From the NCBI GenBank assembly GCA_018857735.1, contig JABMCL010001766.1:1765001-1829000 (forward strand): a stretch of DNA of 64,000 nt, read 5' to 3'. The notes beneath the pieces are model-generated. The model made no database searches. It was given only the letters and a program-made list of their open reading frames with translations, and had not been told where the DNA came from. The position numbers were made by a program, and so were the translations under genes. The DNA is from Alviniconcha marisindica. Its lineage: Eukaryota > Mollusca > Gastropoda > Provannidae. Shown piece after piece: positions 47,901-62,200 of this stretch (position 1 is the stretch's first letter; each line of letters begins with the position of its first letter).

Positions 47901-49908
47901 TGGACTCAGATTAAAAAGATCAATACAACTATATAAATCATAATACTGAACTGCTGAATCAAAAAATCACTTTGGAGTACCTACTAACATTCATCACAGA
48001 TTTGCATGTGTGCTGTTAATTATTGTAAATCTGTCAGCTGTTATGTCTTATAGTAATCAGATCTGCTTCAGTTGGTGACAGTTTACTAATGCCATGTTAT
48101 CTTTTTTTTTTCTCTTGTCTTTTTCATCACCTCTATGACCTACCCCCCCCCCCCCCCCCCCACCACTACCATTCCCACCTTCCCTCTTCCACCTCTACTG
48201 CCCCCTTCCAGCCCCCCCACCCACCACCCCCGTTTTTTTCTTCTCTTTTCCTTCCCCAGTTTACATCTCCCGAACTTGTGAGTTCAGTTGCATACATGAT
48301 TTTTTTCGATTTCCTTTTCACAGGATGCTGAAAAGTCTGAGAGGAGGTCTCGAAGAATAAATGAGTTAGAGGGTATCAACAACCAGGTGAAGCTGTTGAC
48401 TGAGATGGTGAACTTCTTTGGTCCTTCATCATCCCGAGCAGACACTGACATGATGAAGGCAAGTCATTGTTAGCTGTACACTGCCGTTTGCTTGAGATCA
48501 GGTGATGGACTGTTCACTCAGGTATTAGCCCCACCCCACCTCTCTCCCTGGTGTTGCCGTTTGTGATCGTTATTGTTCCCCACCTCATTCAGATTGTCAG
48601 CAGCTGCTACCTTCCCTCAAGGTAGTTGTATCACATCATTAGCTTTGTTCCCAGGGCAGTGTCTCGAGGCCCTGATCAGATTTCCCAAGATGCACATTTG
48701 TATTGCCTGCTGGTCTAACTGGCTAGTTATTTCATTCATCCCCCCCCCCCCCCCCCCACCCCATACATTCAGGATAGCAATTCCATGAGAGGGTCTGCTC
48801 CTGGAAACTTGGCTTTGACTCAAGATGGTCTGGTGTTACAGCGGCAAAACTCTGATGCTGCTGTTGTTAGGGGATGGTAACATTTGCTGCTGTCCTTGTT
48901 TTGATCACTGTGAACCATTTTCAAGGTCACAGAAGAGTGAAAGCTGTAAAGATAAAACTGCTGTTTTTATGTTTTGAGCTGAATTAAGGGACCGCTTGCT
49001 ATTTTCTCCTCATGAAAACCTTCTTGAGTGCATGTGTTTATTTTTTTTTGACAGGAGTTATATGAAAGCCTGGAGAAACAGCGCCCAAAGCTGTTCAGAC
49101 TTGCTAGTGAAACAGAGGAAAATGAAACTGATGCAATAAGTAAGTAAATATTTTGAAGAATATAGTTCTCTCTGTCTCTGTCTGTCTGTCTCTCTCCTCC
49201 ATTGATTTCTGCAATCCAGATATATTAAATATACCAGGAAAGAAGTCAGCATACTACTTACTGGTGATGGTTTGTTTGATGACCATGGTTGATTTTCTGT
49301 AATTACCCTTTGAATTAAAAAAAGAAGAAGAATCCTTCAGATAATATCCTGAAAATGAAGGATGCAGCTACAAGAATTGCAAAGGCAGTGTTGGTATAAG
49401 AAATGAGTGCAGGGTACCGTTTGAAGTTGTTGATTTTTACCCTCAGATAATAACTGGAAACTAGGGAAAATGAATGATGCAGTTACAAAGGTTACAGTGT
49501 CAGTATACATGAAACGAGTGCCGGGTACCCTTTAATTTTGTTGATTTTTATTGTTGCAAATAATAGCCTGAAAGTAAATGATTCAGTTACAAGGGTTACA
49601 AAGGTAGCATTCGTCATATACAAATGCAGGGCTACCCTTTGAATTAGTTGATGATTTTTTTTTGCCCTCAGATAATATGCTGAAAGTAAGTGGTGCAGTT
49701 ACAAGCGTTACAAAGTTAGTGTCAGTATATGTGAAACGAGTGCAGGGGTACCCTTTGAATTTGTTGGGTTTTTTTGCCCTCAGATAATATCCTAAAAGTG
49801 AATGATGCAGTGACAAAGGCAATGTCACTCTACATGAAACGAGTGCAGGGAGTGGCAGATGAAAATGGAGATGCTGGTGGGGGGGTTCAAGGTAAGTCTC
49901 AGTCCACC

Positions 49909-49962
<54 letters not shown>

Positions 49963-52900
49963 ATGATTGTGCCTTTGTGTGTATTTGAGTAAATGTGTAG
50001 GGTTTCAGTTCAGTATTTGATTGTAGGTTGTGTGTGTAATTGGTTTGGCGGGTGGATCTGGATTTTGTGGGCTTTTTTATGTCTCATTCAGAGATCTTAA
50101 CTTTTCTGTAAACTGCTATCAGTACTAATGCCTTAAATTGCTTTTATTTCATCTGTATTAATGGTAATATTATTAAAAATGATTATAGGTTATATAACTG
50201 TTTAATATCTCCTGACTGGTGGGTGTATTTGATGTGTTAAAGCATTGGAGTAAAATTTCCATTTGGCAGTGTTTCTTGCATGATTGTTGACATTGCTGGG
50301 CTCTCTTTGCTGAGAATTTTGCTGGGTCCACCATAACCAGCTTATTTCATTTTGAGCATATTTAGATGTGCACAAAGCATTTGTAGCTTTTTAAAACTGG
50401 TTTTCAAAACTAAACTCACCTAATGTCTTTTCGATAGGAGAAAAACATTCATCCTACAAATGTTCAACTTCACAGAGAGTTTTGGGAATCTAAATCATGT
50501 TGGTAGACACTAATTTATCTGATACTAGTGATAGCAGCTATAACTAGAGCATGCATCACATTCATCCTACAAATGTTCAACTTCACAGAGAGTTTTTGGC
50601 ATCTAAATCATGTTGGTAGACATACTAATTTAACTGAGTGATAGCAGTAGGTCGGACCAGCCTCTCTTTAGCGCGGGTAACATGGCTGTCGCGAGGCAAA
50701 TATTGCTCATTTTCAACTTGTCGTATCTGCCTTGTTTTGTGTAGTTTGTCAATAAAAACTACTGTCAGGCAAAAAACAATCTTTTTACGACCTGTTGATG
50801 CCATTATTTTGTGCGTGAATGATGTATTGTGAGTTTGGAAGAAGTTTTAATGAACACACGTCGAAAGTCAGATGAGCGAGGTTGGAAAACGGTTGCGTTT
50901 GGAAAACCGTTGGGAACTTTTACAAGAAAAACGTACACATATGAAATTAATATTTTTAGAAAGAGGAATTCCCGAAGATTTATCCGTTATAAAATTCGTT
51001 AAAATTCGTCGTTTTCGACTGCAGCAAAAATTGAGTCGTAAAATACGTTCATTTTTACAATAAATTTACACCAAGAAAGTTTGAATGCGCCATATTCAAT
51101 TTGGGATCACTGGAAAGACGAATTTTCGCTCTTTAAAACAGTGTATCGTTTGATCCGGAAGCGAGTTCTTGTAAGAGTTCCCGTGCAACGGAAAGTGGAG
51201 ACCCCGTAGATTTTGTCGTCTGCTTGAGTTGCGCGATCGCTAAAATCTGCAACTACGCGAGCAGCGCAAAAGATGCTCACCCTGGAGGAATTGGAAAGAA
51301 ACCATGGTACGTTTTTTATTTTAGCGATAACTAAGTGAGTTTCCAACACAACCATAACTGTATTTTTGCGCTGTTTACATCTCTTTGAATGCAATTGAAG
51401 CAAATTCGTTGTGGTCTGGTCGTAGTTTGAACAACATTACAGAGTTATCTCCTCATTATTTCCTCCGAAATGCAAACTGCTGTAAAAGTAGTAATTTCTT
51501 TCCCCGTAAATCCGAATTGACAAACAACTGATGTATGGTGTATGTTCTCAACAGATAAAAAAAAGGAAATTTAGCAAGTGAATGTTTTTTTTAAATATAT
51601 GTTTTTCTTGTCAGGGACAATAACTGATTTAGCTAGCAGACGATGCAGTCACGAACCAATATGTTTTTTACAGTAGATCTGCTCATCTAGACAAAACAAA
51701 ATAAAAGCGAGCCACCAGCCAAAATTAATGGTATATTGAGAGTTTGGAATTGTATTTGCTTCTGAAGAATTAATTTCTTCTTTTTCCCCCATCTTCTTTC
51801 TCTTCCGCCTTTTGTGCACATGGAAGACCTGGCACACTGGCTCAAAATTACATGATTCTTTCAATCTTTGTATATATTAATAATAATTATAAGGGGGGAT
51901 TTTAAAAAATAGAAGTAATAATGATAAGTTTTTTGGTTTAACATTTTACAAGCATGATTGACAAGACAGACTATGGTAACAATACAGAAGTAACTAAGTC
52001 AATAAGAAAGACTGAACAGGAAACAAAATGTTCTGGGATTGTTTCAGTAGCTGAGACTGGTAGTAGTAGTCAAATACCTGAAAATTAGTTCTTGTCTGCT
52101 TCCTTTTGTTTGTACCTTTCTGATTGATTGATTTCTCAAGTTATTACTGCATGATTCACACAAAGTCAAGTAAGTGTTATTTACAACTAAACTTCAGAAT
52201 TTGATGATTTAATCAGTGAGTATTAAGTGGATTTAATTGGTGAGTATTAAGTGTTAGTGTGCTGTTTATGTTGAAATAAATCTTTTTTACCTGTTTATAT
52301 ATTTCTTTGTTAATGATTTCAGAGGATGATCAGTTTCATCATCTTTAGAGAGAATTGGTCCTAGAAAGCGAGGCAGGCCCCAACATCTACCATGAGGCCA
52401 CACTTGGACTGCAGTTTTTAACTTCATTTCCTCGTTCAAACAAGTCTACATATATCTAAAATTTGCCTAAATTTCCTTATGCTGTACATTTTCCTTCTCT
52501 GATTAATGCTGAATCTGCAGATACCAGAACCATGGCTGTATCTCTTTCCATTCCAGAGTTTGATTTACTTTAATGCTATTACCATCAAAGATTCGCGGGA
52601 TATTTGCACCTTTTTTCTCATGGAAACTTGCCTCTGTAGGTAAAATTTAGCTTGCACTTCTTTAGACTTGTGAATTTGTATTGTCTAATTTATGCTGAAT
52701 CAGTTGACACCAGAATTATGGTTGTACCTCTTTCCATTCCCATGTTATGTTTGATCTTGTCACGGTACTGTCAAAGATTAGTGATCGGACAATGTCAAGA
52801 TTAGTGATTTTTCCATTTTTGGCACTCTGCATCTCCAATAGTTGAGTAAGAATGACTACTGAAAAAATTGTGTTTATGTAGTGCAGACACTGTGTAAAAC

Positions 52901-54406
52901 AAGTTGGGTGGATGTGTGACCAATAGTTTTTATGCTAGAGCCATACAAAAATGGCATTTTGTAAAATGTGCATAAAACGCCTAAAATGGTGACTATTTGA
53001 AGGGTGATATCTCAAAAAATATTGTAGACAAATTAATGAAATTTGGCTTGTGTACTTGCCTTGTGACCCTCTTTAATATCAGATATTAATGGATTGCATT
53101 GCTTGCTTTTTAAAATTTGGCTGGACCCACCTAATACATTCTGGATTTTAATTTTTGTTTGTTTTTAAACATACTTGGTACCAAGAGAAATGCAGTTTGT
53201 TTTTGTCTCATTTATGAAAGAAGCAGTTTGTTTTTATCTCATTTATGAAAGAATTGCTCAGACATCTGCAAATGGTCTAAGTGATTGTAAATATCTGTGT
53301 AGCTGTAGAGCTCCAGGTATGTTTCAGGAATATTCAAGGTGATGGGAAATTAATGGACAGTTAGCATTATTAATGCTTGCACTCGCCGTTTATTCTCATT
53401 GATCATTGATTTTATTCTCCACATCTGAACAAGCCAGGAACAGTTTACATTGTATAAAGACTGTAATTCAACATAACACAACTGGAAATTGTACTTAAAT
53501 GTTTATGGCAAATGTTATCCATCTTCAGTCATGAGAATGCTGTTTCTGTTTGTTTGCTGGTCGCACTCTTGTTTCTTTACCTCCACTATGATGCCTCCCT
53601 CACCATCAGCTTTTTACCAGTAAATGCTTGTTTTCCAACAGATGCGTCTCTGTTGGACCTTGGGTTCGACTCCCCAGCACGACAGGCTCAGTCTTCCTCA
53701 GAGCCAGCCTCCGGAGCTTCAGCTATCCTGCAGTCAGAGTTCCAGAATCTAGGTAGTGTGGGCAGCCTGCCACCCTCAACACTGGCATTGTCATTAGCAG
53801 CAGTTCCCCCCCCCCCCCCCCCCTCCACCCCAGTTCTCAAAGATGCCACAGGTTTTGAGAGCAGTTAACTAGTTTAGAGAGGTCAGGTAGTGGTACTTAG
53901 TGTTTGGATGTTTAATTTCTTCATTGTGGGGTGTGCTTGCTGTCTGCAGCTTTTTTCTTTTGTTTCCCCCACTTTGTTTTTGAATAAAAGGAAAAGAAAT
54001 GGACCAGGAGAGTATTTTGGTGGAGGATTTTTGCACTGTTTTGTAGTTTTTAGTGAAAATAAAATGGACAATTTTTATATATTTTTAAATAGCATTTTTT
54101 TTCTCTCTTTTTTCGGGTAGTGGGATGGAGTGGGGGCTTGTTTCACAGCAGAAAATAGCGTTTGCATCGGACAGTTGACATCAGATACAAACACAAGATT
54201 TAGATTTCAGAATTAGCCTTGATATTTGCTGCTGTGCGCACTGACTGCTGCAATGCAACTGGCCTCTACTTTCTCACAGAGTCCGCTTTCAGTCTTCATT
54301 CATTCCTGCCACCTCCCTCCTTACCCTTCTTACTCCTCTCCCTCCCCTGCCCCCTCCCTTGCATTCCTCCTGTCACTTGATCCTCGTCTCGATGCCCACC
54401 ATGCTT

Positions 54407-54442
<36 letters not shown>

Positions 54443-57400
54443 GCCCCGCCCCACTCGCCACTGCTGGTCATTCTCACTGCAGTTTAAATTAACCTTATCC
54501 TCTTTCCCCTCATCTAAGCTACACGAAAATTGGGTTTGCATCGGACAGTTTGACATCAGATACACTCACAGGTTAACATGAAAGAGGAATTGCCTCACTG
54601 CCAGACCAGTCATCCTGCGTACAGTGTTAGTTTACCTGCATGTGGGGAAACCAAATTGCTGACACTGATCCTGTCTGTGGCTGAGCACACTAAAATCTTA
54701 CACAGATTTTTTAACAAATTGATTTTTTCTTCTTCTCTCCATGGTTTACCCCTGCCATCCCTGTGTGAATGAAACCATATTACTGAAATTTCTCTTATTC
54801 ATTCTGTGTCAAAATCACTGTCAATGGTGTGGAAGAGTGGTTATGGCTCTGAGGTACATATCCTCAGGCTGAATGGACTGAGCATCTGATCCTATGGATG
54901 AGACGTGCGGGTGACATGAAAACCTGAGGCTGTGTGCTGCAGGTTTTTGCACATTAAAGAACCCCAGGCAGTTTGAAGAAATCCTGGCAATATTTCAGAA
55001 GAAATTCCGCCAACATTGAGAGTTGATAAGGCTACATGTTGTGACAATTTTCATGGCAGACTTTTCTGGGTAAAGCAGGCCAACATTTCCTGATGGGAAG
55101 ATAAAGTGTACACAGTATACATTTTTTCTTGTGATTTCAGGTCTGGGGGATGCCCCACCTGCTGCCACACCGTACAATGACCTGGGTGGTCTCTTTGCTG
55201 CACAGCAGGTGAGAGCTTGGGTGATCAGTTCTGCAAAACCTGTTTGTTGACTTGAAGCTGCAATGTTTGGGGAACTTGAAATCATTGTTATATGAAAAAG
55301 ACAAGTATTTTTGTTTGTAGTATAGTATGAGTGAATAATGTGGTTGTGTGTGTATGCGTGTGTGTGTGCATGCATGCATGTGTGTGTGCTTGCATGCGCA
55401 CATGCATGTGTGTGTGTACATTTATTTGCTGCATGTGGTACAAACTTCCTCTGCCTCAATTACAGCGGCAGCAAATGGCAGAGGTGAATCCTGTCCAGGC
55501 CTCCATGGGGGCCCCGGGTGCGGCAGGGCTGCCATCCCAGAATGTCATGATGTTGGGCCGGATACGACCCCCTGCGATAGGCCAGAGCTTGCCGCCAGCA
55601 TACTCCATGCCCTCGGCAGTGTTCCCGGCGCAGCAGCAGCAGGCGCCACCACACCAGCTGGGCAGCTTGTCCCTTGTGCAGACCTCCGTCTTCTCAGGTG
55701 GGTTGGTTTGAGTGCTTCTCTGTTGCAGCTGCAGCAGTTTGTCTTGTAGTTAAATAGTTAATCTTGTGCAGGAAATTTGGGTCTCCTTGCCTTGGTGAGG
55801 CTGCAGCAGCCACAAGAGCTGCTCTACCCATTCTGAACAGTGCGTGCAGTAATTTTGTTTCTGAATGCTGCTAATGTTTGGGATGGTTAAATGTGTGCAC
55901 AGATGTTGATGCATGCAATTGCACACATGGGTGCCAAACACTGTAAGCGAGTCTGCACTGAAATCTGACTTCGAGAGGAAAATCCCTTGCTGCACTGGGG
56001 AATTGAATTTCATCCTTGTCAGTATTGCGCCTGGCTTTTTGGTTGGGCACTTTGTCAGCTGAGCTGTCCCACCACCTATTAATGTTATTGCTTGTTGGTA
56101 GTGTGCAGATTCTGGGCATGGTGAAGCTGCACATCTCATCTTTTGTGAGCCCCCCTGTGGCACAAGCGCTTAGTATTATGCTTTTCACAAACCTTGTGGT
56201 TTGTTTGTTTGTGTACTTGGCATTTACAGTTCGAATGGCTGAAATGAAACTTACAGAACTGAGCATGAACAGACTAACATGTTTTGATTAAAAATAAAAA
56301 AAAGTTCGAAGACATTTGCTCAGTAGACACTAATGGTTACCAGGTTAACCTTATTTTGTTTTCCTGCTTATTAATATTTAAAAAATGGCATTAAGAAGTT
56401 ACATTTTTTAGACAGTGTTAAAATGAATGAAAGTTGTGCTTGGTTAAGTTGTTGCATGCATACAATTACCCTCCAATAGACATAGAATCTTTATGTTCTG
56501 CGTGACGTAAAATCCTACAATTTGGGAAGTTGCTTATGTAGTAAATTATTCCAGATCAGGATTCGTTACTTGCTCTGAGAAGTGAAAATTCACACTTTGT
56601 TTTCCTTTTTTCCCTATTAACTGTTGGAAACTTGATGCTTCACTGTGCAGCTGATGGTAAGTGTTGAAACATCTGATGCATGTTCATGCATAGCAAACCC
56701 TTGTAAAGGTGAGATTGTTGTGCACGCAGTGAACAAACAAGGGAGTTAGTTTGCACTCGAAAGTCATCACACAAACACAACAACAAAAATCTAAGTCACT
56801 TATGGTAACTTGCACAGAGCATGCAAGTAAATTCAAGGTACATCAAGTGTTGGGTATTTTATTCCTGTTCAGAAAAACAAAAAATCAAGTAAAAAAGAAT
56901 TTTGCTTAAGCATGAAAAAAACATGGACATCAAGTCTTTTGTACACACTTGCATCTGTCTTACCTGCAGTATGTTCATCCATTTCAACATGAATGACTTT
57001 ATCCACAGCTACAAGCTCAGCATCTGCAGCAACAACAGCGTCATCTTCGGCAGCTGCTGCAGCCCCCTCAGCCCTAGCAGACCTGGATGCATTGGGGCAG
57101 TCACTGCTGGAGAGGAATCGCACCAAGGACTTTGTCCCTCCCCCTGTTGGGTAGGTGTACCCGGTGGCTCTGCTGCTCTGTTTTTGTGGATATGGTGCAT
57201 GGTGTTTTTACATGGTCACAGTCTCTTCTGGAGAGGAATTGCACCAAGGACTTTGTCCCTCCCCCTGTTGGGTAGGTGTACCCGGTGGCTCTGCTGCTCT
57301 GTTTTTGTGGATATGGTGCATGGTGTTTTTACATGGTCACAGTCTCTTCTGGAGAGGAATTGCACCAAGGACTTTGTCCCTCCCCCTGTTGGGTAGGTGT

Positions 57401-59192
57401 ACCCGGTGGCTCTGCTGCTCTGTTTTTGTGGATATGGTGCATGGTGTTTTTACATGGTCACAGTCTCTTCTGGAGAGAAATTGCACCAAGGACTTTGTCC
57501 CTCCCCTGTTGGGTAGGTGTACCCGGTGGCTCTGTTGCTGTGTTTGTGGATATGGTGCAAGGTGTTTTTACATGGTCACAGTCTCTGCTGGAGAGGAATT
57601 GCACCAGTGACTTTGTCCCTCCCCCTGTTGGGTAGGTGTACCTGGTGGCGCTTCCACTCTGGATATGGTGCAAGGTGTATTTACATGGTCTCAGTCTTTG
57701 CTGCCACACCAAGGACTTTGTCCCAGCCCAGTTTTGTAGGTGTACACAGCAGCTCTTCCACTTGGTGTTTGCAGATATGCTGTATGGTATTGTCATTCCA
57801 GTATGCAGATAATGATGTTGCAGTCAGTCTTTGTTAAATGCAACCCTCCTTGGTTCATGGAAAAGTTGAGCTTATCCGGAAGTTATATTTATCTGGCATT
57901 TCATATTACATGCACACAGACAACACAACAGACATGACAGTGCACCAGAACTGTGTTTTTGTGTTGAAATGCTACTTGTTTAGTTCATCAAACTGAATCA
58001 CAAACATTGGCTGTGTATCATTCAAAGCATTTAGCAAGAGCCATTTCTTTATCAGCAGTTGGTTTGTGTTGAGAATGTTGATCACTCAAGATATATGTAT
58101 GCTGATTCATGACTGAGAGGGCTACATAGGCAAGTCACCATCAACATTTGCTCTGGACAAGTGATCAGTGATCTCTAATTTGTGAATATTAGAGTCAGAT
58201 ATTAGCATATTGTCCTGGCTCTTAAAATTTTAAATCAAACTGTTCTGGAGTTATGCATTGCACTTAACCAGTATTACTTAAGGTTGAAAACAATCTCTGT
58301 ATAGACAAAAAGTTCAGCTGAAATAAAAAATGAATTCAACTAAATTTTGCTATAGTCTCTGGCAACTGCAATTGTGCAGCTGGTTGCTTGATACTTGAAA
58401 CTGATCGTCCTTCGAATGAGCACTTGTTACTGTGCGTTTTCTGTTTGAAGCCCGCCACCCAAACTGACCATGAATCAACTGGCTGCAACAAAGACATCTT
58501 CACAGCAGCAGCAGTCAACGCCACCCCCACCGCCCCAGTCAACATCTCTCTTAGACTCTGAGCTGACTCCATCGCCAGCGTTGGTCCCCCTCAACTCCGC
58601 CACGCAGAACTCCTTGCCCGTTTCCACCAGTAACGTGAACAGTAGCATGCCGCTGGCACCATCCGTCACAGACAAGGAGGACAGTGACTCTCTGTTTTCG
58701 CCCATGGTCAGCGCCCCCATGCCTGTGCCACCGCCCTCTCAGGAGTTACTGCCATTAACGGATGTATTTGTTTCTCTTGACAGTATAAAACCAGGTATAT
58801 TTCTCTTTGACAGTATAAAACCATGTACGGTACTGCACTGTAGTAGTGACATGTATAGATGATGCTCCAGACATTATATGTATTAGAAAGTCTCTTGTGA
58901 GCAGTATGGATGAAGCTCGGGGACATCTTCAAGAAATAAGGATGGTTGCGGTCTCTGGCAAGTAGCGTGGTTTATTCAGAGCTGCACAATGGCATAACAA
59001 TCAGTGGAACATAGGTCACATAATAAAAGTCATGGCTCAACTTGTTAAGTACTGCCCAGGTTACAAGCATTGCCTGTTCAGCAATTTTAGATTAAATACA
59101 TGTTTAAGGATAATTGTAAAAGTATTGATAAGGCATAAAATCTCTGGCAGGACCATTCTGAGCTTGCTCACATCTGTACACACGCACCAACA

Positions 59193-59243
<51 letters not shown>

Positions 59244-62200
59244 GGTGCCCACACACACATGTACACTAAACATAATTTACAAACTGAACTTAAACAGATA
59301 ATGAATGGTGGCTTACAGCAGTTTGTGCACCTAATCAGGAAAGCAGTTGATTGCAAGAACGTTGGGGGTATTTTCATGACTCCTGATATTTGTACAAACT
59401 ACTTGTACTATTTCTTTCAAACTTCTGCTATAGCGGAGGATGTTACCCCAGTGACGGCATATGACAAGAACGGCCTCAAGACAGTGATTTACTTCAGCTC
59501 AAATCGACCACGACCAGACGTCCTGGTCATGGTCCTGTCCACGCTGAGCACCAACACCAAGCCCGTAAAAAACTTCATGTTTCAGGCGGCTGTTCCCAAG
59601 GTGAGAAGAGAGTGCCTTTTTTTTTTTAAACTTGGTAATAATAGTAGCAGTCATTTCTATAGTGCTGTATCTCACCAGCGAGGGTAAGCAAGCTTTGCTT
59701 TTCCTGAACCCATTCCACCCGGCGCCTGGCTCAAGAGTCTGGCGTCGCTGAACAGTCTTGTCTGCCTGTGCCCAACTCGGAGTCAGGCACAGAAACTTAT
59801 TTCATTAAACTGGTTTCACAAGTCCTAAAACTGTGCATACTAATGAAAGAAGGAGGTAAACTCCAACCCACTTCCTTCAGCTGTTTCCATGGGCCACACT
59901 CGAAGCAAATTTCACTGAATTTCTTAGTTTTTCACAAATTTCTGCAACGTCATGAGCAAGTGCAGATGCTACACACTCAGAGGTTTTAGCTGAGGTGTTT
60001 TTTTTGGACAGGAACAGTGTTTTTGATCTGGGTGTTGCTGATTCTTTATTATATTCAAGCAAGCACGTGTGCAAAACCAGTTGGCAGGATAGTGTGGAAT
60101 TAATGGACAGTTTTTAGGCTCTCTTTGATGCTGAAAATACAGCAGCAACACCTCAAATATCCTTTCTTCATGTTTTACTGACTCCTGAAAGATAGTGAAT
60201 GAATGGTGTTTATCGAAAATTGAGTACAGTGTTGCCTGTTCATTGTTAATCGTGTGCAAATTTTGGTAGCTCTGCTTTATGTTGTAATGGTTCACTGGGC
60301 ATAAAACACCAAGTTACTTACTTACTACCTTATGTAGAAGTGGAGATGATGAGCTCTAAACACAGTGGCTGTGGTTCTTGAGCAGTGGGGCTAAGTATGC
60401 CCAGGCAGTGGCTAGTATTCTTTAACACTTCATCCTCGTGCTAGCAAAGTAGCATTCTTCAGTACTTCCAGATGTCCAGCACCAATAACTGAAACAGGAA
60501 AAGTAGGCAGTTTTTATTTTTCATTTATCGTTGTTTACCTTTCAGTCTGTTGCTTGGAGAAAGGCATTTGCCCGAGAAATTTTTTGTTGACCTATTAAAG
60601 TCAGTGTTCTTTCTTACCTTTTGTGGGTTTGGATCTTATATTAATTGCACTTCCTTAAATATTTGGTCACATGAAGGAATTAAACAACCCATCTCTGAAT
60701 GCCAGTTGCTCTTTAATGACACAAATCTCTCTTATGCATTAATTGCTTTGTGGAAATTTGTGTGAGTGATCCCCCTGGAAATGAGTCAGATCAAATGATT
60801 CAGCTTTATCAATTTTTTTTTTAGGCAAGAATGTAAAATTATAGTCATTCCTAACAAGGTTGTAGCAAATAAGCAAGGGAAAGAAAATGGCAGCTTACTC
60901 CCCCCCCCCACCCCTCCTCCACCCCAATTGTTTTTCTGTTGGGAAACATTTGAATTGTGAGGCAGTAAAAATCTGTTCCCTACTGGTGTTGCCACACTTA
61001 CACTTATCCTAAAATTAAACCCTGTTCTGTAATGGAAGTGAATTCACTGTTTGAGTGAAGTATGACCCAACAAGCGGTGCTTTGCTAAGGCATAGCATAT
61101 TCACAACAGCCATGTGTGTTGCAGGTGATGAAAGTAAAGCTCCAGCCTCCATCAGCTACGGAACTACCAGCGTACAACCCCATCCTGCCCCCAACAGCCA
61201 TCACACAGGTCCTCCTCGTAGCCAACCCTCGCAAGGTAATGCGACCTCATCCCGCCCCCTACAGCCATCACAGGTCCTCATAGCCAACCCCCGCAAGGTA
61301 ATGTGACCCCATCCTGCCCCCGGCTGGCACCATGCAGGTCCTCATAGCCAACCCCGCAAGGTAATGCGACCACATCCTGTTCCCTACTGCCATCACACAA
61401 GTCCTCCTCATAGCCAACCCCCACAAGGTAATGCGACCCCATCCTGCCCCCTGCTGCCATCACACAAGTCTTCATAGCCAACCCCTGCAAAGTAATTCGA
61501 CCCCATCCTGCCTCCTGCTGCCACCACGCAGGTCCTCCTTGTAGCCAACCCCCACAAAGTAATGGGACCCCATCCTGCCCCTGGCTGCCTTCATGCAGGT
61601 CCTCATAGCCAACCCCCACAAGGTAATACAGTGCCCTGTAAAGTAACACGATGTGACGTGGTTGACACTGTGCAGACTTTTGTGTCATGTGTACCATGGT
61701 GTAGTGATCAGCATAATATTCAGTGCATGTACTGTGCACTGAAGGGAGGTTTGCAACAGACACTGGGACACAGTACAAGAAGAATGGTAAATTTTGCATC
61801 ATAAACATAATATTCTGCTGTCATGTTATGGGTAACGTGAACAACTTAAATCAAAGCCCAAGCTTTGCTCTAATGTGACATGCAGATGTGACCTATGTGA
61901 TTGATCAGGCATCAGAAGGAAACCAAAAAAAAAATCCATCCACTCAAACATCAAGTTCCGCTATGCTGTATACAGACACATCCCCCCCACCCCTCACGCA
62001 TCCATTCCCATACAGTGAAGCATCAGGGACTGCCAGAATGACTTTTACTTGGTGGAAATTGTGTACTAAGGATATTTAGGTCAGTTTATGCTTTGCAGAA
62101 TTTGTTTGGAAAAGAGTTTTGTTAATGGATTATGTTGTAGCTTCATGTCTCCCTCTGTGTGTGTCCTGAACAGGGAGGGTGTCTTGAGTGTAGTTTTTAT

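Noticed and set aside
50872..51063. 63-codon Arg/Lys-rich frame MSEVGKRLRLENRWELL...
   Set aside because: No recognised family, splice evidence or homologue; kept only as a remark on the CpG-containing insert.
54825..54910. Possible tRNA gene
   Set aside because: A box-A-like string is present but no cloverleaf pairing or box B could be read; more likely SINE-derived.
61278..61808. 176-codon minus-strand frame in GGA intron 16
   Set aside because: Antisense of the 62-67 bp exon-edge repeat array.
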